NCBI RefSeq assembly: GCF_002994635.1 | Contig: NZ_PVNL01000057.1 | Location: forward strand, 186,001-250,000 | Length of the DNA: 64,000 bases | Direction of reading: 5' to 3' | DNA from: Enhygromyxa salina | GTDB taxonomy: Bacteria > Myxococcota_A > Polyangia > Nannocystales > Nannocystaceae | Part shown: piece after piece, positions 54,683-63,657 of the stretch | Position numbering within the stretch: the stretch's first letter is position 1 | Layout: each line of letters opens with the position of its first letter | Notes under the pieces: model-generated | Told to the model about the DNA's origin: nothing | What the model saw: the letters and a program-made list of their open reading frames with translations, nothing else | The model's database searches: none | Translations under genes and position numbers: made by a program

Positions 54683-56308
54683 CTACCTGCGCTTCCACAG
54701 CTGGACCCGACCGATCCGCACGCGACGGTCGCGACGGTAGTGGGCGCGCAAGAACTCGTGGAGCTGCTTGAACTCGCGGTGCGGGACGGTCGAGCCCAGG
54801 ACCACGTAGGCCGGACGCGAGGCTTCTAGGTCGACAATCAGCTGGTCCGCGTACGCGGACTCGACGAAGCGCAGCGGCTTCGCGGGCCGCCGCCAGGTGT
54901 CGTCGTTGGGCTGGCTCAGGACCCCCAGGGACTTGTAGATGCGGCTGCCCGACAGCCGCCCGGTCAGCGGGTAGACGTCCCACAGGTGCCAGCCCCACAT
55001 CCAGATCCGATCGTCGGGCTCGGTGTGGGCCAGGAGGTGCTTGGCGATCCGGCGACCGCCCAGGTCATGGGGCCGGGCGCGATCGAGGCGAACGTGCTCG
55101 AGCATCAGCAAGGCGCGAACGACGAGCACCAGGCCCAGCGACAGGGCCAGCGCGCGCGGGATCCAGTGGACCGTGCAGCGCCGCCCCAGCAGCCCGCAGG
55201 GGGCCGCCGCGAGCAGGCACAGCGGCGCGGCGACGGCCAGGAAGTAGCCCTTGTAGAACCGAAACCCGAGGCTGGCCGCGACCAGGGTCGCGAGCAGCCA
55301 CGCGAACACGAAGCCGAGCTCGCGCAGGGTCTTTGCCTGCTCGGGGTCGAGCGACGCGCCGCCTCGCCAGGCCGCCACGCGATCGGCGAGCGCGCGCGCG
55401 CTCGAGAACGCGGCCAGGACCAGCGCCAAGCCCAGGAAGTGCGCGAGGGCCAGCGCGCCCTCCCACGCCGAGCTGCCCAGCCCAGCCTCGCGCGCGCCCA
55501 GGTACCGGAGCGCCCAGCGACTCAGGAAGTAGCCGTTGAACAGCGCGCCGAACTGACCGGCGGCCAGGTACTGCGCGACGATCGGCAGGTGCGCGAGGCC
55601 GAACCCGAGCAGCACCCAGCCGGGATCGATCATTCGCTCGCGCACGGCCCCCCACCCTGCTCCCCGCCCTGACCTGGACGCGGGCGTGGACGAGTCCGCG
55701 CCGCCGAAGGTGGCGATCAGCAGCAGCGGCACCAACACGACACCATTGGGCTGCTTGCACAGCGTTGCGAAGCCCGCAAACGCGCCCGCGAGCATCCACA
55801 GGGTCGGCCGCCAGCGGTCCGAGCGTGCGCGCAGGGCCTCGACGCCGAGCCAGAAGCACGCGATCTGAGGCAGGTTGGCCCAGGTCACGTAGTTGGCGTC
55901 CATCGAGTCGAGGTGGGCGTCGTGCAGGGCGTAGAGCCCGGCGCTCGTCAGCGCGCCGAGCTTGCCCCACAGCCGCCAGCCGAGCCCGGCCACGCACGCC
56001 AGCCCGAGCAGCGCCCACAGGTTCGCGGCGATCTGAAACCGGGCGATGTCTCGCGCCTCGGGGCCCGCGAACCACTTGGCCAGGTAGAAGCTGCCCGGGG
56101 CCTTGAACTCGAGGGTGTCGACGTAGGGCAGGCCCCCGTGCTCGAGCACCATCGCGTTGTAGAGGATCCCGGCGACATCGTGGGACGCGAACCCGCCCTG
56201 GGTGAACCCCGGCGCGCGCAGCCACGCCGAGGCCACCACGATCGCGACCAACCCGATGATCGTCAGCGCGGTCGCGACCTGACTAGAACGGGTGGCTGAA
56301 GGTGACAT
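54683..56308 (-). CDS. Polytopic GT39/ArnT-like membrane protein
   Basis: 541 residues from ATG 56308, which overlaps the end of the upstream gene by 26 bases. After a first helix (about 10-30) the periplasmic loop has GFASHDVAGILYNAMVLEHG, LPYVDTLEFKAPGSFYLAKW, resembling the GT-C dolichyl-phosphate mannosyltransferase pattern with catalytic Asp/Glu. Roughly ten more helices follow and a soluble C-terminal domain of about 140 residues (MWGWHLWDVYPLTGR, PAYVVLGSTVPH). Sugar acceptor unknown. Coupling to the barrel protein gene upstream suggests an envelope-linked role. Confidence 0.65.
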   Translation of the reverse strand: MSPSATRSSQVATALTIIGLVAIVVASAWLRAPGFTQGGFASHDVAGILYNAMVLEHGGLPYVDTLEFKAPGSFYLAKWFAGPEARDIARFQIAANLWALLGLACVAGLGWRLWGKLGALTSAGLYALHDAHLDSMDANYVTWANLPQIACFWLGVEALRARSDRWRPTLWMLAGAFAGFATLCKQPNGVVLVPLLLIATFGGADSSTPASRSGRGAGWGAVRERMIDPGWVLLGFGLAHLPIVAQYLAAGQFGALFNGYFLSRWALRYLGAREAGLGSSAWEGALALAHFLGLALVLAAFSSARALADRVAAWRGGASLDPEQAKTLRELGFVFAWLLATLVAASLGFRFYKGYFLAVAAPLCLLAAAPCGLLGRRCTVHWIPRALALSLGLVLVVRALLMLEHVRLDRARPHDLGGRRIAKHLLAHTEPDDRIWMWGWHLWDVYPLTGRLSGSRIYKSLGVLSQPNDDTWRRPAKPLRFVESAYADQLIVDLEASRPAYVVLGSTVPHREFKQLHEFLRAHYRRDRRVRIGRVQLWKRR

Positions 56309-59300
56309 TGATATTGAATGGCGGCAGCAAGCGATCGACGTCGTCGATACCCTGCACCTCGGCGAGGTAGTCGGGCAAGGTCTCGCCCAGGCAGGTCGCG
56401 CCGCCCCGGCGGCCGAGCGGCACGGCGGCGTCGACCCGCAGCAGCTGCGGGGCCACGCCGAGCCACGTGAACCGGGCGGCCAGGCCGTAGCCAACCTGCC
56501 CGTACCAGCTGTCGGACCCGAACCAGCCGCCATAGTCGTCGCAGCCCGACATAGACGTGACCCCGCCGAACAGCGCGCCGCTGATGGTCCGCACGAAGAT
56601 CAGGTTGAGCAGGGGGATCCGCAGATCATCGAGGATCACGTGGCGGTACTCGACCAGCGAGCGGGCGACCGCGCGACCGTAGAGCTCGTTGGAGGTGAAG
56701 CCCGTCAGGGCGCCGATCCCACCGCCGCGGTTGAGGCTGCGAAACTCGAGCCGCGAGGCCAGCGGCACCACCAGGCCGACCTCGACGAGGGTCGCAAGCA
56801 CATGGTTGTGCGCGAGCGGCCACATCTGCGCCCAGCCTGCGTCGAAGTTGAGCGAGAAGCGGTGGTCGTCGCTGCCGTCGAGCCGAATGGTCTGAGATCC
56901 CGAGATCCCCCCGTAGACGATGTGCCCGCGCTCGGGCCAGCCGCCGTACTTATAGGTGCTGTGGCTGAGGCTCAGGCGCTCGACCAGGCGCATACCGCCG
57001 GCCTGGTCGAGCCCGCCGGTGTTGAGCCACGCGACCGAATTGGTGTTGCTCAGCCGCAGGCGTCGCTGCTGGCGGTTGCGCTTGGCCCCAAAGTAAAAAT
57101 TGAAGCGGGTCCGGCCGCCGAGGTTGGCCTCGCCGTTGGTATACGCATAGAACTCCGCGGTCCGCCGCAGGTCTCGCCGCAAGCTGGCCTCGAACGCGAT
57201 CGCAGCCGAGATCGCGTTGAAGCGGGCCTGGGTGGTGCTGGCGGTTGCGAGCTCCGAGGCCGCGACCGAGAACCCAAACCCCCGATACACAAACCGGGTC
57301 TTGGCCGGAATCCGGTTGTTGAACAGCGGATCGCTGCTGTCGCCTCGCGCGCTGCGGGTCGCGCCGCCGGGGATCCGCGAGACCTCGACCAAGCGCGCGC
57401 GTGGATCGAGACGGACCGACTCGAGCCGCCGCTCGGTGCTCAGCGTGAACACGTGCTGGGCCACGCTCGGTTGATCGAGCAAGTCGGCCCCGGGTGCAGC
57501 CTCGCCGTTCCACACGAGGTAGTGATCGTGACCGCCGCGCTCGCGCACGTAGACTTGGATCGGCTCGACCAGCGGACGATCGCTGTCGCGCGAGATCGTG
57601 ATCTCGTGGTGCCAGCGGCCGTCGTCGGCCTTGCGCGAGCGGACGTCGGTGATCGCGTAGTCGACCTCGGGATAGGGCCCGAGCCACTGGTCGAAGAACC
57701 ACCCGAGCTCGCGGCCCCAGGCCCGCTCGGCGACCACCCGCGGATCGCTGTCGGGGTTGTGGCCCAGCTCGGCGTAGAGCCCAGCCAGCTGCGGATCGTC
57801 GAGCAAGTCCGACAGCTTCTCGTGGATCCGCCGGCCGCTGGGCAGCTCGTTGGCGAAGAACAGCGGGTGATGGCGGACCGGCCACTGATCTTCGCTGCCG
57901 CGGAAGTACGCCGAAGAGAACGACGCCTGGCCCGAGTACAAGAAGCTGTCGATCGCGGGGACGAAGGTCCAGGCGGCGAGCAGATCGACGGCGTACTCGT
58001 CACGCAGATCTCGCGCGCGCTGCCACAGCTGCGCGAGCACGACCCCGAACGCGCCCGAGAGCCAGAGGTCGGTCGAGCTGTCGTGGCGGCCCGAGAAGTG
58101 GGCGTAGGCCAGCAGATCGCAGATCGAACGGGCGACCTGGATGTCGTGAAATTTGGCGAGCCGCTTGGTCGCAAACAGCTCGAGGTACTGATCGCTGACC
58201 ATCACCGCGGTCGGGTGGAACATCGAGACGTCGCTGCGCAGCGGGCCCTGGACCACGGTCAGCTCGGCGTCGGGAGGCGGCTCGATGCTGACGACGGACG
58301 CGATGTCGATCGCCGCGCTGGCGATCGACAGCACGTGCCCCGCGACGTCGTGGATCGGGTGAAACAAATTCTCGTTCGGGTACTGATCGCCGGGTCGGAC
58401 CGAGATGTGCAGCACCCGGACGCGCACGCCCCGATGCCAGGTCTCGGTGTGATGCCAGCGCGGGCCCCAGAACACCGACGGGTAGGCGATCACGGCGCGG
58501 GGATCGATCGCCTCGCGGGTGACGACGAGCTCCTGCCCGTCGAGCGCCTTGGCCTCGGCCGTGGTCGGCTCGCTGCCGGGCTCCCAGCTGGGGACCGCGC
58601 CGAACCGAGCGCGCTCGACCACCCACTCGACCGGGGTGACGACGCGCCCGCCAGACGGCAGCCACACGCCGCCGCGGGCCGGCTCGCTCGGCAGCGGCGC
58701 GATCGCTCCCGACAGGCTGCAGCGACGCCACACGCAGCCGAGCGGCCAGTAGCGATGCGGGACCTCGACGCGGTACTCGACGGTGACCTCGGTGACCCCG
58801 GCCGGCAGCTCGATCACGAGGTCGCGGCGGGCCCCGACCCGCGTGGGGGTGAGCTCGCGGCCGTCGGCGTGGACGCTCGCGATGATCGTGCGCGCGCGCT
58901 CGGACGGCCCCGCGACGTAGGTCGACAGCGCGATCTCATCGAGCTCGCGCGGCTCGTCGCGCAGCAGCTCGGCGTAGTCGAGCAGGACCAAATGCTGGTT
59001 CGCGTGGGCCGGCCCGGTGAGCTCGTAGCGGGCGCGGCCTTCGACCTCCGCGCGGCGGCGGGCGATCCGGTCACCCTCGCGCGGGCGATCTCCGCCCCGC
59101 CACACCGTCAGCTCGACGTGGACCCGCGCGACCGTGGCTTCCGATTTCTTGGGGTCCGCGGGCGCCGGAGTCTCGGTCTCAACGTCGGCGTCGGCGTCGG
59201 CGTCGGCGCCGGTCTCGGCCTCGGGAACGTCCGCGCTGTCGACCGCAGGATCCTCGACGTCGAGCGCCGGGTCGTCCGGGCGCGCTGCACTGTCTGGCGC

Positions 59301-59489
59301 AGCTCGGCCCGCGTCGTCGATCTCCGGACCTTCGCCGGGCGCCGCGACGGCTCGCGCCCCCGCCCCATCGAGCCACGCGACCAGCGGCGCGACGAGGGTG
59401 AACACCAACATCGCGACGGCGATCCCCACCACCGAGATCATTCGACGAGCGAACGGACGCTGGGGTGCGAGCGGATCGAGAGGAGCCAC
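56283..59489 (-). CDS. Degenerate M1-peptidase-like protein with C-terminal beta-barrel-like region
   Basis: About 1068 residues from GTG 59489 (ATG 59444 and TTG 59642 are other in-frame starts). Basic N-terminus and one hydrophobic segment (SVVGIAVAMLVFTLVAPLVAW), then an Asp/Glu/Ala-rich linker. The next 550 residues follow the M1 aminopeptidase layout and end with ELGWFFDQWLGPYPEVDYAI, but where HExxH should be there is FHDIQVARSI (His codon 58146-58148), and the WLNEG motif reads WLSGAF. Zinc binding therefore seems lost. The last 330 residues are alternating, aromatic-rich strands ending in TFSHPF with terminal Phe, typical of outer-membrane barrels. Possibly a pseudoenzyme receptor or transporter. 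Confidence 0.7.
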   Translation of the reverse strand: MAPLDPLAPQRPFARRMISVVGIAVAMLVFTLVAPLVAWLDGAGARAVAAPGEGPEIDDAGRAAPDSAARPDDPALDVEDPAVDSADVPEAETGADADADADVETETPAPADPKKSEATVARVHVELTVWRGGDRPREGDRIARRRAEVEGRARYELTGPAHANQHLVLLDYAELLRDEPRELDEIALSTYVAGPSERARTIIASVHADGRELTPTRVGARRDLVIELPAGVTEVTVEYRVEVPHRYWPLGCVWRRCSLSGAIAPLPSEPARGGVWLPSGGRVVTPVEWVVERARFGAVPSWEPGSEPTTAEAKALDGQELVVTREAIDPRAVIAYPSVFWGPRWHHTETWHRGVRVRVLHISVRPGDQYPNENLFHPIHDVAGHVLSIASAAIDIASVVSIEPPPDAELTVVQGPLRSDVSMFHPTAVMVSDQYLELFATKRLAKFHDIQVARSICDLLAYAHFSGRHDSSTDLWLSGAFGVVLAQLWQRARDLRDEYAVDLLAAWTFVPAIDSFLYSGQASFSSAYFRGSEDQWPVRHHPLFFANELPSGRRIHEKLSDLLDDPQLAGLYAELGHNPDSDPRVVAERAWGRELGWFFDQWLGPYPEVDYAITDVRSRKADDGRWHHEITISRDSDRPLVEPIQVYVRERGGHDHYLVWNGEAAPGADLLDQPSVAQHVFTLSTERRLESVRLDPRARLVEVSRIPGGATRSARGDSSDPLFNNRIPAKTRFVYRGFGFSVAASELATASTTQARFNAISAAIAFEASLRRDLRRTAEFYAYTNGEANLGGRTRFNFYFGAKRNRQQRRLRLSNTNSVAWLNTGGLDQAGGMRLVERLSLSHSTYKYGGWPERGHIVYGGISGSQTIRLDGSDDHRFSLNFDAGWAQMWPLAHNHVLATLVEVGLVVPLASRLEFRSLNRGGGIGALTGFTSNELYGRAVARSLVEYRHVILDDLRIPLLNLIFVRTISGALFGGVTSMSGCDDYGGWFGSDSWYGQVGYGLAARFTWLGVAPQLLRVDAAVPLGRRGGATCLGETLPDYLAEVQGIDDVDRLLPPFNINVTFSHPF

Positions 59490-59924
59490 GATCAAACTCG
59501 GGCTTGGGCTGCGTCGCTGCGGTCGCACGTCGAAGTGTCGGCGCAGCTTAACGCGAGCGCTGGTCCACGTCGCCTCCGCCGTGTGCGCGAGCGCAGGAGT
59601 CGGATGTCGCGGTTCAATGACCGTGTCCGCAGATTCCTTCAAGGGAAATCAGCTCCGCGCCCAACTACCCAAAATCGGCTCCCAGTGGCCGGTCTGTGCT
59701 CTTCCACCGAACCACGGGCGTGCTCGCGGGAGCTGCTTGGCCGCGGGATCTGGCGGGGGTCTCCTGTGCACCTGGCCAGGCGCCGAGGACTTGGGCCCCC
59801 GGACACCCGCGGGTCCCAGCGCCGCCTCGCTCGCCGCCTCGTTCGCCCCTCGATCGCCGATCGATCAACTCCAGGAAGCGACACCGAGTTTGACACCTGC
59901 ACGCTGACATACGACGCTATTTAC
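59490..59924. other. Intergenic region between divergent envelope genes
   Basis: No convincing gene. A consensus-like TTGACA (59890-59895) lies 30 bases before the OmpA-domain gene's ATG, with no good -10 box at 17 bases; if used, the mRNA would be nearly leaderless. Part of this region is coding if the barrel protein starts at TTG 59642. Confidence 0.4.
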
Positions 59925-62282
59925 ATGCGCCGTCTGTCCATTCATCTGCTCGCGTCGGGCCTTGCTGCGAGCACCCTGTTGTTGCTCCCCGGTCTCGCGT
60001 TCGCGGGTCCACCTTCGCTGCCCGAAGGCAGCGACGTCGAAGAGGATGCCGGCGACGCCGGGCCAGGCGATGACGGCGACGAGATGCTCACCGCCGACGG
60101 TCAGCCCATGCCGACCGACACGGTGCCCGCAGGCCCAGGCGAAGACGTGACGGATGACGGCGCCGACGCTGAGCTCGGCGGCGCGTTCGATGCCGACGCC
60201 GACGCCGAGCTGGACACCTCACTCGACTCGTCGTTCGGCACCGACACCGCAGGCAGCAGCGACACCGCGGGCGCAGCGGACACGTCAATGGGCACGCTCG
60301 GGCTCGAGGGCGACTCGGGTCCGGGCATGGTCGCCGGTCGCCGTGAGCCGGTCATGAACTCGCTGCGCGGCCCGGTCGGTCTGTTCTACACCTCGCTGGC
60401 CGACGTCGGTGGCAAGTACACGTTTCGCTTCCAGCTCCACAGCGACTTCTTCGTCAAGAACAACTTCTTTTGTTGTGAGGGCACGTCCGAGGGTGACCGC
60501 CACGCCCGACTCCGCGGCGCCGTCAACCTCGGCTTCACCTTCACCGAGTGGACCGAGGTCTACTTCAACATCAACAGCTCGGCGAACCGCAACACCCGCA
60601 ACCAGGGCGCCCGTCAAGATCCACCCTCCGTGTTCGCCCTGGGCGACATGAACTTCGGCGTCAAGGGTGCGTACCAGTTCCTCAACGGCGGCGTCGGCCT
60701 CGGCGGCCAGCTCGGGCTCGGGCTGATCTCGGGCAGCGAGCGGCTGCGGACCTCGCGAGTCAACTTCGACTTCGCGGTGATCCTTGGCGCCGATCTTCGC
60801 TACCTGACCCAAAAAGAGATCCCGGTCCGGATCACCGGCAACGTCGGCTGGACCCTCGACAACTCGCGCAAGCTGGTCGACTGGGCCTCGGTCGACGACC
60901 TGCTCTCGCGCGAGGTCCTGCGCTTCTCCTCGGGCGTCAACCACAGCCGCGTCACCACCAAGATCGCCGTCGACTTCCCGATCCGGCTGGGCAAGAACAA
61001 GCAGTACGGCCTCGATCCGGTCATCGAGTACAACTGGGACATCGCCACCTACCAGGAGCAGGCGTTCGTCGAGCTCACCGAGCAATTCGGCGGCTCGCCG
61101 CTCAAGCGCTCGCAGGCGTGGATGACCCTGGGCCTGCGCGCCAACGTCTATGACGGGCTGTTCCTCAGCGCCGCCGTCGACGTCGGCACGACCTCGCCCA
61201 GCTACGAATTCGGCCCGCCGGTCCCGCCCTACCAGGTCATCCTCGGGCTCGGCTGGAGCTTCGATCCCAAGCCGCGGATCAAGCAGGTCCCGGTCCCCAT
61301 GGACAACGGCAGCTCGCAGCCGGTCCTCGAAGGCCGGATCCTCGGCCGCGTCGTCGACCTCGAGGGCAACCCGATCGCCGACGCCAAGGTCAGCTTCCCC
61401 GGGCTCGCCGCCAACGTGATCCTGACCGACACCGTCGGCATGTTCACCAGCTTCCGGTTCCCCGAAGGTCCGGTCTCGATCAGCGTCGAGCTGCCTGACG
61501 GCACCGTCGTCGAGCAGATGGCCGACGTCCGTGTCGGCGAGGACGCGCAGGTCGACATCGTCGCCGACGTCGCGGCCGGCACCGGCGAAGACCCGGTGTT
61601 CGACGGCACCTTCATGGGCAAGGACGGGCTCGGGATCCCGGTCACCGTCGCGCTCGACGGCATGGGCATCCAAGAGAGCTTCGAGTCCGACGCGACCGGC
61701 CGGATTGCGATCGCGCTCCCGCTCGGCGAGTACACGGCCACGATCACCGCCGCCGGCTACGAGCCCAAGACCGTCTCGTTCTCGCTCACCGAAGACGGCG
61801 CGATCGTCAGCGAGACCCTGTCGCCAGCTGGCGCAGGTGGTGGCGGTGGCAGCAACGCCGCCGTCATCGACACCCCGCTGATCTCGGGCAACAAGTACCG
61901 ACTCCGGGTCAAGCGAGGCCCCCACTACAGCGGTGACGACGTCGACGTCGATCGCAGCGCCGAGTCGCTCGATCAGCTCGCCTCGTTCATCGGTCAGCAC
62001 CCGGAGTACGGCAAGATCGAGGTCCGCGTGCACACCGACGACCGCGGCAACCCCAAGAAGCGCAGCCAAGCCCGCGCCGACGCGGTCGTCGCCTACCTGG
62101 TCGGCAAGGGCGTCGCCGCCAGCCGGCTCGAGGCCAAGGGCTGGGGCGACAAGGACCCGGTCGCCGTCAACATCACCTCCGACGGCCGCGCCAAGAACAA
62201 CCGCACCGAGTTCAAGGTCCGCGACTACGACGAGTCGAAAGCCACGCCCTCCGGCGGCGGCAGTGACGACAGCGACGACTAG
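59925..62282 (+). CDS. OmpA-domain outer-membrane protein with carboxypeptidase-regulatory-like domains
   Basis: 785 residues from ATG 59925. Signal peptide ends Leu-Ala-Phe-Ala. The next 110 residues are Asp/Ala/Gly/Thr-rich and probably disordered. A barrel-like region (about 140-440: LADVGGKYTFRFQLHSDFF, VYFNINSSANRN, QFLNGGVGLGGQLGLGLI, YEFGPPVPPYQVILGLGWSF) precedes two carboxypeptidase-regulatory-like units (GRILGRVVDLEGNPIADAKV; LGEYTATITAAGYEPKTVSF). A Gly-rich hinge leads to an OmpA C-terminal domain (about 660-775; YGKIEVRVHTDDRGNPKKRS, GWGDKDP, NNRTEFKV) that binds peptidoglycan. The plan recalls myxobacterial TraB-like proteins, but no traA is present. Confidence 0.82.
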   Translation: MRRLSIHLLASGLAASTLLLLPGLAFAGPPSLPEGSDVEEDAGDAGPGDDGDEMLTADGQPMPTDTVPAGPGEDVTDDGADAELGGAFDADADAELDTSLDSSFGTDTAGSSDTAGAADTSMGTLGLEGDSGPGMVAGRREPVMNSLRGPVGLFYTSLADVGGKYTFRFQLHSDFFVKNNFFCCEGTSEGDRHARLRGAVNLGFTFTEWTEVYFNINSSANRNTRNQGARQDPPSVFALGDMNFGVKGAYQFLNGGVGLGGQLGLGLISGSERLRTSRVNFDFAVILGADLRYLTQKEIPVRITGNVGWTLDNSRKLVDWASVDDLLSREVLRFSSGVNHSRVTTKIAVDFPIRLGKNKQYGLDPVIEYNWDIATYQEQAFVELTEQFGGSPLKRSQAWMTLGLRANVYDGLFLSAAVDVGTTSPSYEFGPPVPPYQVILGLGWSFDPKPRIKQVPVPMDNGSSQPVLEGRILGRVVDLEGNPIADAKVSFPGLAANVILTDTVGMFTSFRFPEGPVSISVELPDGTVVEQMADVRVGEDAQVDIVADVAAGTGEDPVFDGTFMGKDGLGIPVTVALDGMGIQESFESDATGRIAIALPLGEYTATITAAGYEPKTVSFSLTEDGAIVSETLSPAGAGGGGGSNAAVIDTPLISGNKYRLRVKRGPHYSGDDVDVDRSAESLDQLASFIGQHPEYGKIEVRVHTDDRGNPKKRSQARADAVVAYLVGKGVAASRLEAKGWGDKDPVAVNITSDGRAKNNRTEFKVRDYDESKATPSGGGSDDSDD

Positions 62283-62491
62283 CTCTCATCGCGCGTCGTA
62301 CCCGGGGGTCGGGCGTGACTGTTGAGCAGCGCGCACGCCCCCTGCCAACCTTCTGTGTCCTCATCGTTCTCGGCCGGCGGCGCCGCTCTCAGCATCGAGC
62401 GGCACTCGAGCCGCCGGCGCCTTCGTTTGCTGAGCTCGCAACTGTGCTGACCCACGACAGGGTTTGTCTCTCGGCCATATACGGGCAACAG

Positions 62492-62548
62492 CCCGGTCCC
62501 CGCCTGTCCGCCCGGTCCCCGCCTGTCCGCCCGGTCCCCGCCTGTCTG
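62492..62548. repeat. 19-bp x3 tandem repeat
   Basis: Three direct copies of CCCGGTCCCCGCCTGTCCG (last copy with one change) in the 532-bp gap between the OmpA-domain gene and the FHA gene. No gene in this gap is convincing. Confidence 0.9.
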
Positions 62549-62591
62549 CATCGGAGCACATCCCCGATCAACGTGGAGCGCACACAAGGCC

Positions 62592-62723
62592 GCAGATGAC
62601 CCCAACCCGGCGTATCTACGCACGTGGAGATTAGCGAAGCCACGCCCGGTCGGGCCAAGCCAATCTATCGAGGAAGCTGCGAACCGAGACTGAAGTGGAC
62701 CTAGCCGGGTTGGGGTCATCTGC
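62592..62723. repeat. 132-bp element bounded by 20-bp perfect inverted repeats
   Basis: GCAGATGACCCCAACCCGGC (62592-62611) is exactly inverted at 62704-62723, with 92 bp between. The size and termini suggest a MITE-like element, though no target-site duplication is obvious. It could alternatively be a paired regulatory site or long-range hairpin at the convergent gene ends. Confidence 0.75.
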
Positions 62724-62814
62724 AGCCCGTGCGCGGTCCCCCGCCGGCACCCCAGTCACTGCGCACGACCTCGAAGCCCCCCACCCCCCAGATCGCCCAG
62801 ATCCGGCGTCAAAC

Positions 62815-63576
62815 TCAGTTCTTCCCGTAGGCGTCGAAGATCTCCGCCACCTCGGTCATCAATTTGGCCGGCACATCCTGCCCCTCGCGCGCCATCGTCC
62901 GCAGCGCGTTCTCGTAGTCCTGCAGTCCCGATCCAGGTACCCGCGGGATCCGATCGAGCGCGCCTTGGACCTGCTTGATCACCTTTGGCTGCATGATCCA
63001 GCCCTTGGCCGCGTGGAGTCGAAACACGCGATCCAGCCACACACCGCTCGAGGTCTTCTCCGCCAGCTGAACCAGACAGTTGACCGCCGATTGAGCCGTC
63101 GGGTGGTCGACGGGGACCTTGGCCGAGGCGAGCTGGTTGGTCAGCGCCAACGCATAGCGCTCGGCCTCTTTGAACTTGCCCATGCTCAGGCTCTTCTCGA
63201 CCAGCGCGCCGATCAGCGAGGGAAACTTCGAGTCCTCGCCCGGGCCGATCGTGCGTCGCAGGGCGTCGGACGACTCGTCGTCGTCGAGCTCGGTCTCGAC
63301 GAACGAGATGACCTCGTGGCCGATCCGGACCTTGTCACCGTGATGCAGGGTGATCTTGCCGTCGAGCTGCTCGCCGTTGACGAAGGTGCCGTTGCGACTC
63401 TTGAGGTCCTCGAGCACCGCCAGATCATCGCTGACGTGGAAGCGGGCGTGGTAGCGGCTGATCAGGTCATCGTCGAGAGTCAGCCAGCAGTCTGCGCTGC
63501 GGCCCACGTCAACCGTGCCCTCGGGTAGCTTGAGGGTACGTGCCCCGATCTTCAGACGGTACTGGGCCACCGCCAC
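62815..63576 (-). CDS. FHA-domain protein
   Basis: 253 residues from GTG 63576. FHA domain about residues 8-95: VDVGRSADCWLTL, SRYHARFHVSDD and SRNGTFVNGEQLDG, all the phosphothreonine-contacting residues present. The C-terminal 150 residues are helical (FPSLIGALVEKSLSMGKFKE, AERYALALTNQL), TPR-like. A cytoplasmic adaptor that could read phosphorylation by the Ser/Thr kinases in this region. Stand-alone gene convergent with the OmpA-domain gene. Confidence 0.9.
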   Translation of the reverse strand: MAVAQYRLKIGARTLKLPEGTVDVGRSADCWLTLDDDLISRYHARFHVSDDLAVLEDLKSRNGTFVNGEQLDGKITLHHGDKVRIGHEVISFVETELDDDESSDALRRTIGPGEDSKFPSLIGALVEKSLSMGKFKEAERYALALTNQLASAKVPVDHPTAQSAVNCLVQLAEKTSSGVWLDRVFRLHAAKGWIMQPKVIKQVQGALDRIPRVPGSGLQDYENALRTMAREGQDVPAKLMTEVAEIFDAYGKN

Positions 63577-63657
63577 GACGATAACTCAAAAACTGGTGAT
63601 CGTGGCGAGGGCACAGGCGCTCGCGCAGGGACCGACATGCGGGCTTTGCGGTGCGGG

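Noticed and set aside
59890..59924. Consensus promoter for the OmpA-domain gene
   Set aside because: TTGACA is perfect, but no acceptable -10 box occurs at 16-18 bases and it lies too close to the ATG; left as a note only.
56292..62282. A 1996-codon open frame on the plus strand
   Set aside because: Its first 3.6 kb is antisense to the M1-like/barrel gene; composition is typical of high-GC shadow frames. Only the part from ATG 59925 has a signal peptide and domains.
59925..62282. TraB of the myxobacterial outer-membrane exchange system
   Set aside because: The OmpA domain plan is similar, but the adjacent traA with its PA14-like and cysteine-rich regions is absent, so identity is unsupported.
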